From assembly GCF_002929555.1 (NCBI RefSeq), contig NZ_PJJP01000038.1, positions 1 to 64,000 on the forward strand: 64,000 nucleotides of DNA. Reading direction: 5' to 3'. The notes beneath the pieces were generated by a model, which was not told the DNA's origin, made no database searches, and saw only the letters and a program-made list of their open reading frames with translations. This document shows positions 54,886 through 64,000 of the stretch, piece by piece. Source of the DNA: Cryobacterium sp. N22. Lineage in GTDB: Bacteria; Actinomycetota; Actinomycetes; Actinomycetales; Microbacteriaceae. A program made the translations under genes and the position numbers. The stretch's first letter is position 1. Each line of letters opens with the position of its first letter.

Positions 54886-55995
54886 TCAGTACGGCGCGAC
54901 AACTACCTCTACCCGCTGAAATTCCTTGATTCCGCTGTAGCCGGTGGTGGCCATCGAGCGGCGCAGGGCGCCGACGAGGTTGGCGGTGCCGTCGGCGACC
55001 GGTGCGGGTCCGTAGAGGATCGCCTCGAGCGGGGCGACGGTGCCCACCTCCACGCGCTTGCCGCGGGGCAGCTGGGAGTGGTGCGCTTCGGCACCCCAGT
55101 GGAAGCCGCCGCCGGGGGCGTCGGTGGCGCGGGCCAGGGCGGTGCCGAGCATCACGGCATCCGCACCGCAGGCGATGGCCTTGACGATATCGCCGGAGGT
55201 GCTCAGGCCGCCGTCGGCGATGACGTGCACGTAACGGCCGCCGGATTCGTCCATGTAGTCGCGGCGGGCGCCGGCGACGTCGGCCACGGCGGTGGCCATG
55301 GGGGCGTGGATGCCGAGGCTGGTGCGGGTGGTGGACGCCGCGCCGCCGCCGAAGCCGACGAGCACGCCGGCCGCGCCGGTGCGCATCAGGTGCAGCGCCG
55401 CGGTGTAGGTGGCGGCGCCGCCGACGATGACGGGCACGTCGAGGTCGTAGATGAACTTCTTGAGGTTCAGCGGTTCCTGGTTGCGCGAGACGTGCTCGGC
55501 GCTGACCGTGGTGCCGCGGATGACGAAGAGGTCGACGCCGGCGGCGACGACGGTCTCGTAGAGCTCCTGGGTGCGCTGCGGCGACAGGGCGCCCGCGACG
55601 GTGACGCCGGCGGCGCGGATCTCGGCCAGACGCTCGGTGACCAGGGCCGGCTTGATCGGCTCGGCGTAGATCTCCTGCATGCGCGCCGTGGTCTTGTCGG
55701 CGGGCAGCTCGCGGATCTCGGCCAGCAGCGGCTCCGGGTTCTCGTACCGGGTCCACAGGCCCTCGAGGTCCAGGACACCGAGTCCGCCCAGCTGGCCCAT
55801 CATGATCGCCGTCGTCGGGGAGACGACGGAGTCCATCGGGGCGGCGAGGAACGGGATGTCGAACTGGTAGGCGTCGATGGACCAGCCGACCGACACATCC
55901 TCGGGATCACGGGTGCGCCGACTGGGCACCACCGCGATGTCGTCGAAGGCGTATACGCGGCGTGCGCGCTTGGACCGGCCGATTTCGATTTCCAT
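54886..55995 (-). CDS. guaB3: GuaB3 family IMP dehydrogenase-related protein
   Basis: A 369-residue TIM-barrel protein of the GuaB3 group (M. tuberculosis Rv3410c type). RRVYAFDDIAVVPSRRTRDPEDVS at the N-terminus (shown in part: FDDIAVVPSRRTRDP) and IADGGLSTSGDIVKAIACGADAVMLG (shown in part: GGLSTSGDIVKAIACGADA) match. There are no CBS domains. The loop that carries the catalytic Cys in GuaB (GPGSICTTR) reads GGGAASTTRT here, so the catalytic Cys is absent and normal IMP dehydrogenase chemistry is doubtful. It follows guaB by 33 bp after a family 2 palindrome. GTG at 56001 is an alternative start two codons upstream. Confidence 0.9.
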   Translation of the reverse strand: MEIEIGRSKRARRVYAFDDIAVVPSRRTRDPEDVSVGWSIDAYQFDIPFLAAPMDSVVSPTTAIMMGQLGGLGVLDLEGLWTRYENPEPLLAEIRELPADKTTARMQEIYAEPIKPALVTERLAEIRAAGVTVAGALSPQRTQELYETVVAAGVDLFVIRGTTVSAEHVSRNQEPLNLKKFIYDLDVPVIVGGAATYTAALHLMRTGAAGVLVGFGGGAASTTRTSLGIHAPMATAVADVAGARRDYMDESGGRYVHVIADGGLSTSGDIVKAIACGADAVMLGTALARATDAPGGGFHWGAEAHHSQLPRGKRVEVGTVAPLEAILYGPAPVADGTANLVGALRRSMATTGYSGIKEFQRVEVVVAPY

Positions 55996-56033
55996 ACTCA
56001 CCCGCTCAGTTTAGTCGCAGGCGATTTGGTCGC

Positions 56034-56092
56034 CGAACCGTGAGAAAAGCCCCGAAAATTCGAGATTTTCGGGGCTTTTCTCTCAGTTCGCG
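56034..56092. repeat. Imperfect palindrome, family 2 (CGCGAACTGTGAG), copy c
   Basis: CGAACCGTGAGAAAAGCCCC and GGGGCTTTTCTCTCAGTTCG arms, with an inner GAAAAT/ATTTTC stem around TCGAG. It separates the guaB stop from the guaB3 start. Confidence 0.85.
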
Positions 56093-56094
56093 GG

Positions 56095-57762
<1,668 letters not shown>

Positions 57763-57833
57763 TCAGCAAAGTCGCTGGCAGGCAAGTCCGTGCCAGTTCG
57801 AATACGCACCGACGGTGCCGCCATGGAGGTGCA

Positions 57834-59141
57834 GTGAGCAATACACACGCTGTCCGCAGATTCACGCCCAGGATGTTGGTGCTGCTATTCGGCCTTCTCC
57901 TGACCGCACTGACGTTTTCCACGTTCGGGGCGAGCGCGGCTCATGCGGATGAGATCAACACTGACCAGTACGAATATGTGCTTTCGGGCAATGTGCAATT
58001 CGGTGGCGAACCCATCGAAGACGTGCTCATCTCCGTTGAAGGCTCCGGCTATGAGGCCGAGGTCGTCACGGATGCCGAGGGCAAGTGGCGCATCGGCGTT
58101 CCGGAGAAGGCGACCTACACGGTCACCCTCGACGAGGACACTCTCCCGGACGGCGTTGTCGTCGCCAAGGGCGGCGCCGAAATCCAAGCCGAGTTCGGCC
58201 TCACCAAGGTGAAGTCGGTGAACTACTTCCTCGGCGAGGGCGAACGCACGACGGTCAGTTTCTTCGACCAGTTCGTGAACCGCTTCGTCAACGGCCTGAA
58301 CTTCGGCCTGCTGCTGGCCCTGGCCGCGATCGGCATGTCGCTGATCTTCGGCACCACGGGCCTGAGCAACTTCGCGCACGCGGAGATGATCACCTTCGGT
58401 GCGCTGGCCACCCTCACCCTCTCTGTGACGCTCGGGCTGCCGGCCTGGCTGGCGATCCTGTGCGCGATCGCGCTCAGCGCCCTGTTGGGCTACGGCCTCG
58501 ACGCCACGATCTGGAAGCCCCTGCGGAAGAAGGGCGTCGGGTTGATCCCGCTGATGATCGTCAGCATCGGCCTCTCGCTGGCGCTGCGGTACACCTTCCA
58601 GCTGTTCTACGGCGGCGGCACCAGCCAGCTGCCGGGCTCCGGCATGACCGACCTCAAGTTCGGCCCGATCTCGCTGTCGCCGATCGACCTGGCCAGCATG
58701 GGCATCAGCATCGTCGTGCTCCTCGCGGTCTCCTTCTTCCTGCTGCGCACCCGGATCGGCAAGGCCACCAGGGCCGTCTCCGACAACCCCAGCCTCGCCT
58801 CCGCCAGCGGCATCGACGTGGATGGTGTCATCCGCATCGTCTGGATCGTCGGCGGGTCGCTCGCCGGCCTCTCCGGTGTGCTCTGGGCCTACTTCCGGCC
58901 GGGGGTCAGTTGGGACATGGGCTTCCAGATCCTGCTGCTGGTCTTCGCCGCCACCACCCTCGGTGGTCTCGGCACGGCGTTCGGTGCCCTCGTGGGTTCC
59001 ATCATCGTGGGCCTGTTCGTCGAGCTGTCGACGCTGTGGATCCCATCCGACCTGAAGTACGTCGGTGCACTTGTCGTTTTGATCCTGGTGCTGCTGCTTC
59101 GGCCGCAAGGCATCCTGGGTCGCAAAGAGAGAATTGGCTAG
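57834..59141 (+). CDS. livH: Branched-chain amino-acid ABC transporter permease LivH with N-terminal exported domain
   Basis: A 435-residue protein with two parts. Residues 1-38 are a signal peptide (LVLLFGLLLTALTFST, cleavable at ASAAHA-D); 44-125 form a carboxypeptidase-regulatory/CNA-B-like beta domain (LSGNVQFGGEPIEDVLISVEG, shown in part: GNVQFGGEPIEDVLISV; TDAEGKWRIGVP); residues 150-435 are the LivH permease with about eight helices (IFGTTGLSNFAHAEM, then SDNPSLASASGIDVDGV, RPQGILG at the end). If the signal is cleaved or retained as an anchor, the beta domain faces outward near the substrate-binding protein. Such a fusion is unusual for LivH. GTG start with GGAGG six bases upstream. 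First gene of livHMGF. Confidence 0.92.
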   Translation: MSNTHAVRRFTPRMLVLLFGLLLTALTFSTFGASAAHADEINTDQYEYVLSGNVQFGGEPIEDVLISVEGSGYEAEVVTDAEGKWRIGVPEKATYTVTLDEDTLPDGVVVAKGGAEIQAEFGLTKVKSVNYFLGEGERTTVSFFDQFVNRFVNGLNFGLLLALAAIGMSLIFGTTGLSNFAHAEMITFGALATLTLSVTLGLPAWLAILCAIALSALLGYGLDATIWKPLRKKGVGLIPLMIVSIGLSLALRYTFQLFYGGGTSQLPGSGMTDLKFGPISLSPIDLASMGISIVVLLAVSFFLLRTRIGKATRAVSDNPSLASASGIDVDGVIRIVWIVGGSLAGLSGVLWAYFRPGVSWDMGFQILLLVFAATTLGGLGTAFGALVGSIIVGLFVELSTLWIPSDLKYVGALVVLILVLLLRPQGILGRKERIG

Positions 59142-59150
59142 GGGCTGACG

Positions 59151-60134
59151 ATGATCGACTGGGGAGCAATCTTTAGCAACGCGGCCGTCGAGCTGATCAG
59201 CCCGACCACCGCCGCCTACGCCCTCGCGGCGTTAGGACTGGCAATTCACTTCGGCTACACCGGCCTGCTCAACTTCGGCCAGGCCGGCTTCATGGCCCTC
59301 GGCGCCTACGGGTACGCCATCTCGACCCTGAGCTTCGGCTTCCCGGTCTGGGCAGCGGTGCTCGTCGGGATCGGCGCATCCGTGATCTTCGCGTTGATTC
59401 TCGGTATCCCGACCCTGCGGTTGCGGGCGGACTACCTGGCCATCGTCACGATCGCGGCCGCCGAGATCGTGCGGCTGTTGTTCACGACCAATTCGTTCGA
59501 GCCGATCACCGGTTCGGCCAACGGGCTCAGCGGGTACAAGGGCGGCTTCGCCGACCTCAACCCGATCCCCGACGGCACCTACGGGTTCGGTCCGTTCGAG
59601 TACAACGCCTACGACTGGTGGCTACGCATCGTCGCCTGGACGATCGTCATCCTGGCCTGCCTGTTCACCTGGCAGATCATGCGCAGCCCGTGGGGCCGCG
59701 TGATCAAGGGCATCCGCGAAGACGAAGACGCCGTGCGCGCCCTCGGCAAGAACGTGTACTTCTACAAGATGCAGTCGCTGATCCTCGGTGGCGTCTTCGG
59801 CACCGTCGCCGGCATGATCTTCGTGCTGCCGCGTGCCGTGGTGCCGTCGAACTATCAGACCTCGCTGACGTTCTTCATCTACGCCATCCTGTTGCTCGGT
59901 GGCGCGGCGACCATCCTCGGCCCGGTGATCGGCTCGATGATCTTCTGGGTGCTGCTGTCGTTCTTCTCAGGGTTCATCGCCCGGGCCGTCGAGGCCGGCT
60001 GGATCCCGTTCATGACGAGCATCCAGGCCGGACAGCTGCGGTTCATCCTCGTGGGCGTGGCGATCATGCTCATCGTGATCTTCAGACCCCAGGGCATCTT
60101 CGGAAACAAGAAGGAGCTGGCTTTTGTCAAGTAA
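59151..60134 (+). CDS. livM: Branched-chain amino-acid ABC transporter permease LivM
   Basis: A 327-residue permease with about ten helices. LNFGQAGFMALGAYGYAIS near residue 40 (matching GFxGLFSLGHAAFFGxGAY of the family), GNEGxxA-like KGIREDEDAVRALGKNV near residue 190 and RPQGIFGNKKEL at the end are typical. Starts nine bases after livH with GGGG upstream, and overlaps livG by 11 bp. Confidence 0.95.
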   Translation: MIDWGAIFSNAAVELISPTTAAYALAALGLAIHFGYTGLLNFGQAGFMALGAYGYAISTLSFGFPVWAAVLVGIGASVIFALILGIPTLRLRADYLAIVTIAAAEIVRLLFTTNSFEPITGSANGLSGYKGGFADLNPIPDGTYGFGPFEYNAYDWWLRIVAWTIVILACLFTWQIMRSPWGRVIKGIREDEDAVRALGKNVYFYKMQSLILGGVFGTVAGMIFVLPRAVVPSNYQTSLTFFIYAILLLGGAATILGPVIGSMIFWVLLSFFSGFIARAVEAGWIPFMTSIQAGQLRFILVGVAIMLIVIFRPQGIFGNKKELAFVK

Positions 60135-61047
60135 CAGCGTTCCCACCGCCAAGCCGGTCAAGACCGTTGGCATGCACATCGGCGAGGCCGTCCCCGGCTG
60201 CAAGAAGAAGGACCCGATCCTCGTCGTCGACAGCGTCAGCCGCACCTTCGGCGGGCTCAAGGCGGTGGATGTCGAGCACCTCGAGATTCCCCGCGGCGCC
60301 ATCACCGCGCTGATCGGCCCGAACGGGGCCGGCAAGACCACCCTGTTCAACCTGCTCACCGGGTTCGACAAGCCCGATACCGGCTCGTGGACGTTCGAGG
60401 GCACCCCGATCGGCGGCATGGCCGCGTTCAAGGTGGCCCGGATGGGTCAGGTGCGCACGTTCCAGCTGACCAAGGCGCTGGGCCTGTTGACCGTGATGGA
60501 CAACATGCTGCTCGGCGCGAAGGCGCAGGTGGGCGAAAACCTGTTCCGCGCCGTCCTGCCGTTCCTCTGGCGTCAGCAGGAGGCCGACAACAGGGTCAAG
60601 GCGCTGGACCTGCTCGCCCGGTTCAAGCTCGACACCAAGAAGGACGACTACGCGGCCAGCCTCTCCGGCGGGCAGCGCAAGCTCCTCGAAATGGCTCGGG
60701 CTCTGATGAGCGACCCCACCCTGGTGATGCTCGACGAGCCCATGGCCGGCGTCAACCCGGCGCTGACCCAGTCGCTGCTCGATCACATCCTCAACCTCAA
60801 GGCCGAAGGCATGAGCGTGCTCTTCGTTGAGCACGACATGCACATGGTGCGCCACATCGCCGACTGGGTGATCGTGATGGCCGAGGGCCGGGTGGTCGCC
60901 GAGGGCGACCCGCACGAGGTGATGCGCAACCAGGCCGTGATCGACGCGTACCTGGGCCAGCACCACGACGAGGACCTCGGCGAGGATCCCGACGCCGAGA
61001 AGCAGAATGTCGGAGCCATTAAGGAGCTGCTCGATGACGAACTCTAG
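60124..61047 (+). CDS. livG: Branched-chain amino-acid ABC transporter ATPase LivG
   Basis: ATPase subunit, 307 residues. Seen: Walker A GPNGAGKTTLF, Q-loop RTFQLTKALGLLTVMDN, signature LSGGQRKLLEMARAL, Walker B LVMLDEPMAGVNP, and the H-loop FVEHDMHMVRH. An N-terminal extension (about 40 residues) precedes the fold and an acidic tail follows it. The start is TTG at 60124, supported by AAGGAG seven bases upstream; it overlaps livM. Next gene livF also overlaps its end. Confidence 0.96.
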   Translation: MSSNSVPTAKPVKTVGMHIGEAVPGCKKKDPILVVDSVSRTFGGLKAVDVEHLEIPRGAITALIGPNGAGKTTLFNLLTGFDKPDTGSWTFEGTPIGGMAAFKVARMGQVRTFQLTKALGLLTVMDNMLLGAKAQVGENLFRAVLPFLWRQQEADNRVKALDLLARFKLDTKKDDYAASLSGGQRKLLEMARALMSDPTLVMLDEPMAGVNPALTQSLLDHILNLKAEGMSVLFVEHDMHMVRHIADWVIVMAEGRVVAEGDPHEVMRNQAVIDAYLGQHHDEDLGEDPDAEKQNVGAIKELLDDEL

Positions 61048-61804
61048 CCCGCTGATCGACGCCACGCCGCCCCCTGTGCGCACTGCCGTCGTCGAGGTGA
61101 AGAACGTGACGGCCGGTTATGTGCCCGGCGTCAACATCCTCAACGAATGCTCGCTCACCGCCTACGACGGTGAACTGATCGGCATCATCGGCCCGAACGG
61201 CGCCGGCAAGTCCACCCTGCTCAAGTCGATCTTCGGCCTGGTCAAGGTGCGCGAGGGCGAGATCCGGTTGCGCGGCGACAACATCACCAACCTCAAGGCC
61301 AACAAACTGGTCTCCAAGGGTGTGGGGTTCGTGCCGCAGACGAACAACGTCTTCCCGACGCTGACGATCCAGGAGAACCTGGAGATGGGCATGTACCAGA
61401 AGCCCAAGGGCCTGGCCGAGCGGCTCGAGTTCGTCACCGAGATCTTCCCCGAGTTGCGCAAGCGGCTCGGCCAGAGGGCCGGTTCGCTCTCAGGTGGTGA
61501 ACGCCAGATGGTGGCGATGTCGCGGGCGCTGATGATGGGCCCGCACGTGCTGCTGCTCGACGAGCCCAGCGCCGGCCTCTCCCCCGTTCGCCAGGACGAG
61601 GCGTTCCTGCGGGTGAAGGAGATCAACAAGGCCGGCGTGACCACGATCATGGTGGAGCAGAACGCCCGCCGCTGCCTGCAGATCTGCGACCGCGGTTACG
61701 TGCTCGATCAGGGCCGGGATGCCTACACCGGCACCGGCCGCGAGCTGCTGAACGATCCCAAGGTGATCGGCCTGTACCTGGGCACCCTGGGTCAGGACGA
61801 CTAA
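61034..61804 (+). CDS. livF: Branched-chain amino-acid ABC transporter ATPase LivF
   Basis: Second ATPase, 256 residues. Seen: Walker A GPNGAGKSTLL, VPQTNNVFPTLTIQENLEMG (Q-loop), signature LSGGERQMVAMSRAL, Walker B LLLDEPSAGLSP and VEQNARRCLQ. ATG at 61034 has AAGGAG seven bases upstream and lies inside the livG coding region. The operon ends here; family 3 palindrome at 61834-61891 follows. Confidence 0.96.
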   Translation: MTNSSPLIDATPPPVRTAVVEVKNVTAGYVPGVNILNECSLTAYDGELIGIIGPNGAGKSTLLKSIFGLVKVREGEIRLRGDNITNLKANKLVSKGVGFVPQTNNVFPTLTIQENLEMGMYQKPKGLAERLEFVTEIFPELRKRLGQRAGSLSGGERQMVAMSRALMMGPHVLLLDEPSAGLSPVRQDEAFLRVKEINKAGVTTIMVEQNARRCLQICDRGYVLDQGRDAYTGTGRELLNDPKVIGLYLGTLGQDD

Positions 61805-61833
61805 CCCTCCCCGCACCATCCGCACCACCGACG

Positions 61834-61891
61834 TGCCCCGTTGCGGACGAGTTGCCCCGGTCTACCGGAGCAACTGGTCCGCAGCGGGGCA
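61834..61891. repeat. Imperfect palindrome, family 3 (GCGGACAATTG), copy c
   Basis: TGCCCCG ... CGGGGCA outer arms, GCGGAC-GAGTTG ... CAACTGGTCCGC middle arms and CCCCGG...CCGG inner part. The most diverged of the three copies. Confidence 0.8.
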
Positions 61892-62027
61892 TTTCGCGTC
61901 TCACGGGCGGCGCCAGGAGCCCCGCTGACGCTCGTTGGGTGGTCGGAGCGGGAATACGCACGCCGGAGCCGCCCCGGAGCCCCCAGCAGGCCGGTATGCA
62001 GCCCCGGAAATCCGCGCCCGGCATCCC

Positions 62028-62065
62028 GCCGTCCGAGTTCTGCAGGAGTTATGCACCCGGACGGC
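62028..62065. repeat. Inverted repeat in the livF-livK gap
   Basis: GCCGTCCG and CGGACGGC (8-bp arms) are separated by 22 bases that contain TGCAGGAGTTATGCA, itself with TGCA/TGCA ends. Copy number in the genome is unknown; none is seen elsewhere in the window. Confidence 0.45.
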
Positions 62066-62116
62066 CGGGAGGAAGGAGGGGCTGCGCCGCGGCCGCGGGC
62101 AGCACCGGGCACGCGA

Positions 62117-62144
62117 AAGGGCCCCGGCCGAAGCCGGGGCCCTT
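62117..62144. terminator. Terminator of livK
   Basis: AAGGGCCCCGGC and GCCGGGGCCCTT pair perfectly around CGAA, 55 bases after the livK stop on the minus strand. It may also act on transcripts from livF. Confidence 0.88.
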
Positions 62145-62198
62145 CTGTGCGTGTCGCGGTACGTCTGCTGTGGGTGTACCGCGGGTCAGCGGGTGGGA

Positions 62199-63494
62199 CT
62201 AGTTGATGCGGGTGTACTTGTTGTCTGCACCGAATTCGAAGATGCCGATGGTCGCCTCGGTCGGGTCGCCGTTCTCGTCGAACGTGACCGGGCCGGAGTA
62301 ACCGTCGTAGTCGATCTGCTTGCCCTCGGCGAGGAGCGCGGCGCCCGACGCGAAGTCGGTGACCTTCTCACCCTCACCGGAGCCACCGGATACCTGCTGG
62401 AGGTAGCTGGCGATCGACTCACCCTTCACGTCGTTGGCTGCGAACGCGGCCAGGGCGATCAGGATGACGGCGTCGTAGGACTCAGCCGCGTAGCTGTAGT
62501 CGGTCAGTGCCGGGTCGACCTCGAGCAGACGGCCGGTGAAGTCACCGAGCGTCGCGGTGTCCAGGCCGGGCAGTGTGCCCTTCGAGCCCTCGATCAGGCC
62601 GGTGGCGAAGTCCTCGCTGTAGTCGGCCAGGTTGCCGTCGACGAAGTAGAGCTTGTCGCCGGGGAAGCCGCTCGCGACGAGGTCCGGGGTGATGACCTTG
62701 GCCTGGTCGAACGTGATCAGTGCGATCGCGTCGGGGTTGGCCGCGGTGACCTCGGCGATCTGAGCCGAGAAGTTGGCCTCGCCCTCGTTGAAGCTCGCGC
62801 TGGCGACGACCTCTCCGCCGGCAGCCTCGAAGGCCGTGGTGGTGAACTCGGCCAGGCCGGTGCCGTAGGCATCGTTCAGCACGATCAGGCCCAGGGTGCT
62901 GTTGCCGTCTTCGGCGATCAGGTTGCCCAGGACTTCACCCTGCAGGATGTCGGACGGCGCGGTGCGCCAGAAGAGGCCCTTGTCGTCGTAGTCCGTGAAG
63001 TCCGCCGAGGTGTTGGCCGGGGAGAACTGCACGACGCCGGCACCGGTGATGGTGTCGATGACGGTCTTGGAGACACCCGAGGATGCCGCACCGACGATCG
63101 CCGAGACATCCTGCGAGAGCAGGTCGGTCACGGAGACGGTGGCGGTGTCGGTCGTGGTGTCGCCCGAGTCGCGGAGGATGGCTTCGATGTCGATGCCCAG
63201 GCCGGCCGCGTTGATCTCGTCGATGGCGAGCTGAACACCGGCCTCTTCGGGCGGGCCGAGGAAGGCGAGTCCACCACTCTGGGGGAGGATCGTGCCGACC
63301 TTCAGGTTCAGTGCGCGGTCGCCGGCTTTGATCTCAGCGACTGTGCTCTCCGCCGCGGGTGCGTCCGATGCGGCCGGCTCGGCTGCGTCGGTGCTGCATC
63401 CGGTGAGCAGAAGGGCGCTGACGCCGAAGATGGCGACGCCGGTGACGACGGCGCGGGCCGAGCGGGAGGCCGAGGCCTTCGCGAATACGCTCAT
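62199..63494 (-). CDS. livK: Branched-chain amino-acid ABC transporter substrate-binding lipoprotein
   Basis: A 431-residue type I periplasmic-binding-fold protein (Leu/Ile/Val-binding family) anchored as a lipoprotein: signal peptide with lipobox LLLTGCS, lipidated Cys33, then an Ala/Glu-rich linker and the ligand domain (KVGTILPQSGGLAFLGPPEEAGVQLAIDEIN, shown in part: TILPQSGGLAFLGPPEEAG). It delivers ligand to LivHM. The gene converges on livHMGF and so is expressed separately, presumably at a higher level. An inverted repeat near 63593-63614 may be its operator. The ligand (Leu/Ile/Val or a related compound such as an amide) cannot be told from sequence. Confidence 0.93.
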   Translation of the reverse strand: MSVFAKASASRSARAVVTGVAIFGVSALLLTGCSTDAAEPAASDAPAAESTVAEIKAGDRALNLKVGTILPQSGGLAFLGPPEEAGVQLAIDEINAAGLGIDIEAILRDSGDTTTDTATVSVTDLLSQDVSAIVGAASSGVSKTVIDTITGAGVVQFSPANTSADFTDYDDKGLFWRTAPSDILQGEVLGNLIAEDGNSTLGLIVLNDAYGTGLAEFTTTAFEAAGGEVVASASFNEGEANFSAQIAEVTAANPDAIALITFDQAKVITPDLVASGFPGDKLYFVDGNLADYSEDFATGLIEGSKGTLPGLDTATLGDFTGRLLEVDPALTDYSYAAESYDAVILIALAAFAANDVKGESIASYLQQVSGGSGEGEKVTDFASGAALLAEGKQIDYDGYSGPVTFDENGDPTEATIGIFEFGADNKYTRIN

Positions 63495-63592
63495 GTTGCT
63501 CCTAGGGTAAGGGGAATCGAAGGTTAGAGCACGGCAAACGATCGTTGCCGTGCTGCAAAGGTATTCATCCGGACGACATCAAACAAGGCGGT

Positions 63593-63614
63593 CGTGTTAC
63601 AGCCGTGTAACGCG
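63593..63614. promoter_or_regulatory. Inverted repeat upstream of livK
   Basis: CGTGTTAC and GTAACGCG face each other around AGCCGT, about 100 bp before the livK ATG; a further GTTACG lies 11 bases on at 63625. This is a candidate operator for a dimeric regulator. Confidence 0.35.
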
Positions 63615-63664
63615 ACCAAATCGTTACGAACGGCGCCCTGATCAGGATGCTTGGCTCGGAGCCC

Positions 63665-64000
63665 CTAAATCGGGTCGATAACCGGCCGGCGTTGCGCCCG
63701 CCCCGCACGCACCATGTCGACGGTCAGCACGATCAACGCGAGCCAGACCAGCCCGAATCCGAGCCACCGTTCCGGCGGCATCGGCTCGTGCAGGATGACC
63801 ACGCCGGCGATGAACTGCAGCACCGGTGCGAGGTACTGCACGAGCCCCATCGTGGTCAACGGCAGGCGCCGGGCCGCGGCGGCGAAGAAGAGCAACGGCA
63901 CCGCGGTGAGCACGCCGGTGCCGATCAGGGCGATGGTGTGCACCGTCGAGACGGTGCCGAAGGTGAGCCCGGAGATCAGCGACACCACGACCAGCTGGAT
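63665..64000 (-). CDS. EamA/RarD-family transporter, C-terminal part (cut by the window edge)
   Basis: Only the last ~110 residues are inside the window; the frame stays open to 64000. SLISGLTFGTVSTVHTIALIGTGVLTAVPLLFFAAAARRLPLTTMGLVQYLAPVLQF (shown in parts: LIGTGVLTAVPLLFFAAAARRLPL, given as LTAVPLLFFAAAARRLPL, and MGLVQYLAPVLQF) and ILHEPMPPERWLGFGLVWLAL match the C-terminal half of RarD-type drug/metabolite transporters. Four membrane helices are visible. Substrate unknown. Confidence 0.85.
   Translation of the reverse strand: MQLVVVSLISGLTFGTVSTVHTIALIGTGVLTAVPLLFFAAAARRLPLTTMGLVQYLAPVLQFIAGVVILHEPMPPERWLGFGLVWLALIVLTVDMVRAGRAQRRPVIDPI

Larger units (their letters stand above)
61805..62198. 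other. Non-coding gap between livF and livK
   Basis: 394 bp between convergent genes. It holds a family 3 palindrome (61834-61891), an unexplained stretch (about 61900-62100) with an inverted repeat at 62028-62065, and a strong terminator at 62117-62144. Open frames on both strands are short, start-poor and not protein-like. One part of the minus strand, around 61935-61975 (TTCCCGCTCCGACCACCCA), recalls the 3' end of a tRNA, but the T-loop is not intact and no matching 5' half is present. Confidence 0.6.

Noticed and set aside
61935..61975. tRNA gene
   Set aside because: An acceptor-like TCCGACCACCCA stretch is present but the TTCGAAT loop is absent and no cloverleaf can be folded.

Overview
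The window is a contiguous stretch of high-G+C bacterial chromosome, densely packed with ordinary coding genes and without phage, insertion-sequence, CRISPR, rRNA or recognisable tRNA genes. Protein content (a fused MrpAB antiporter subunit, GuaB3, PerM, dimeric NADP-Icd, a PcrA with a C-terminal Tudor-like tail) and the order pcrA ... sucC-sucD ... perM-purN-purH, which matches my memory of the uvrD1-sucCD-perM-purNH order in Mycobacterium tuberculosis, indicate an actinobacterium. Overall style (many GTG/TTG starts, small membrane proteins, AbiEi-nuclease gene) suggests Microbacteriaceae, possibly Cryobacterium or a relative; the genus is inference.

Layout. 1-4.4 kb: hypothetical protein, YbaK-type deacylase, gamma carbonic anhydrase, then glyA and folD behind a ZTP (pfl) riboswitch. 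4.4-10.8 kb: a complete mrpABCDEFG Na+/H+ antiporter operon in which every junction is a 4-bp overlap and MrpA is fused to MrpB. 10.9-23.7 kb: AnsP-like permease, two MFS exporters, purU, small membrane proteins, an AraC regulator, a P1B ATPase with a TPC motif, icd, a GNAT-ATL pair and an FAD oxidoreductase. 24-28 kb: a heterodimeric ABC exporter whose transcript begins with a WhiB7-like promoter, a 27-codon leader ORF carrying an R-x-R motif, and a hairpin-rich leader. 28-46 kb: DDAH, MscS channel, purH-purN-perM, APC permease, sucCD, DUF1254 protein, FUSC protein, pcrA, GDPD, Bax-inhibitor protein. 47-57.6 kb: guaA with DUF3817, SURF1 and a KhtTU K+/H+ antiporter, an AbiEi-nuclease gene bracketed by two 60-bp palindromes, glpD, guaB3, guaB. 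57.8-64 kb: a branched-chain amino-acid ABC transporter (livHMGF, with livK convergent) and a truncated RarD-like transporter.

Themes. One-carbon and purine metabolism recur: glyA/folD make C1-tetrahydrofolates, purU drains 10-formyl-THF, purN and purH spend it, guaB/guaA continue to GMP, and the riboswitch senses the PurH substrate ZMP/ZTP. At least ten genes have a -10-like hexamer ending six bases before the start codon, which predicts leaderless mRNAs. The most unusual non-coding content is a set of at least five unrelated families of roughly 60-bp imperfect palindromes scattered through the intergenic spaces, some tandem with a 72-73 bp period, some supplying the stop codon of the neighbouring gene, and one family bracketing the nuclease-like gene.
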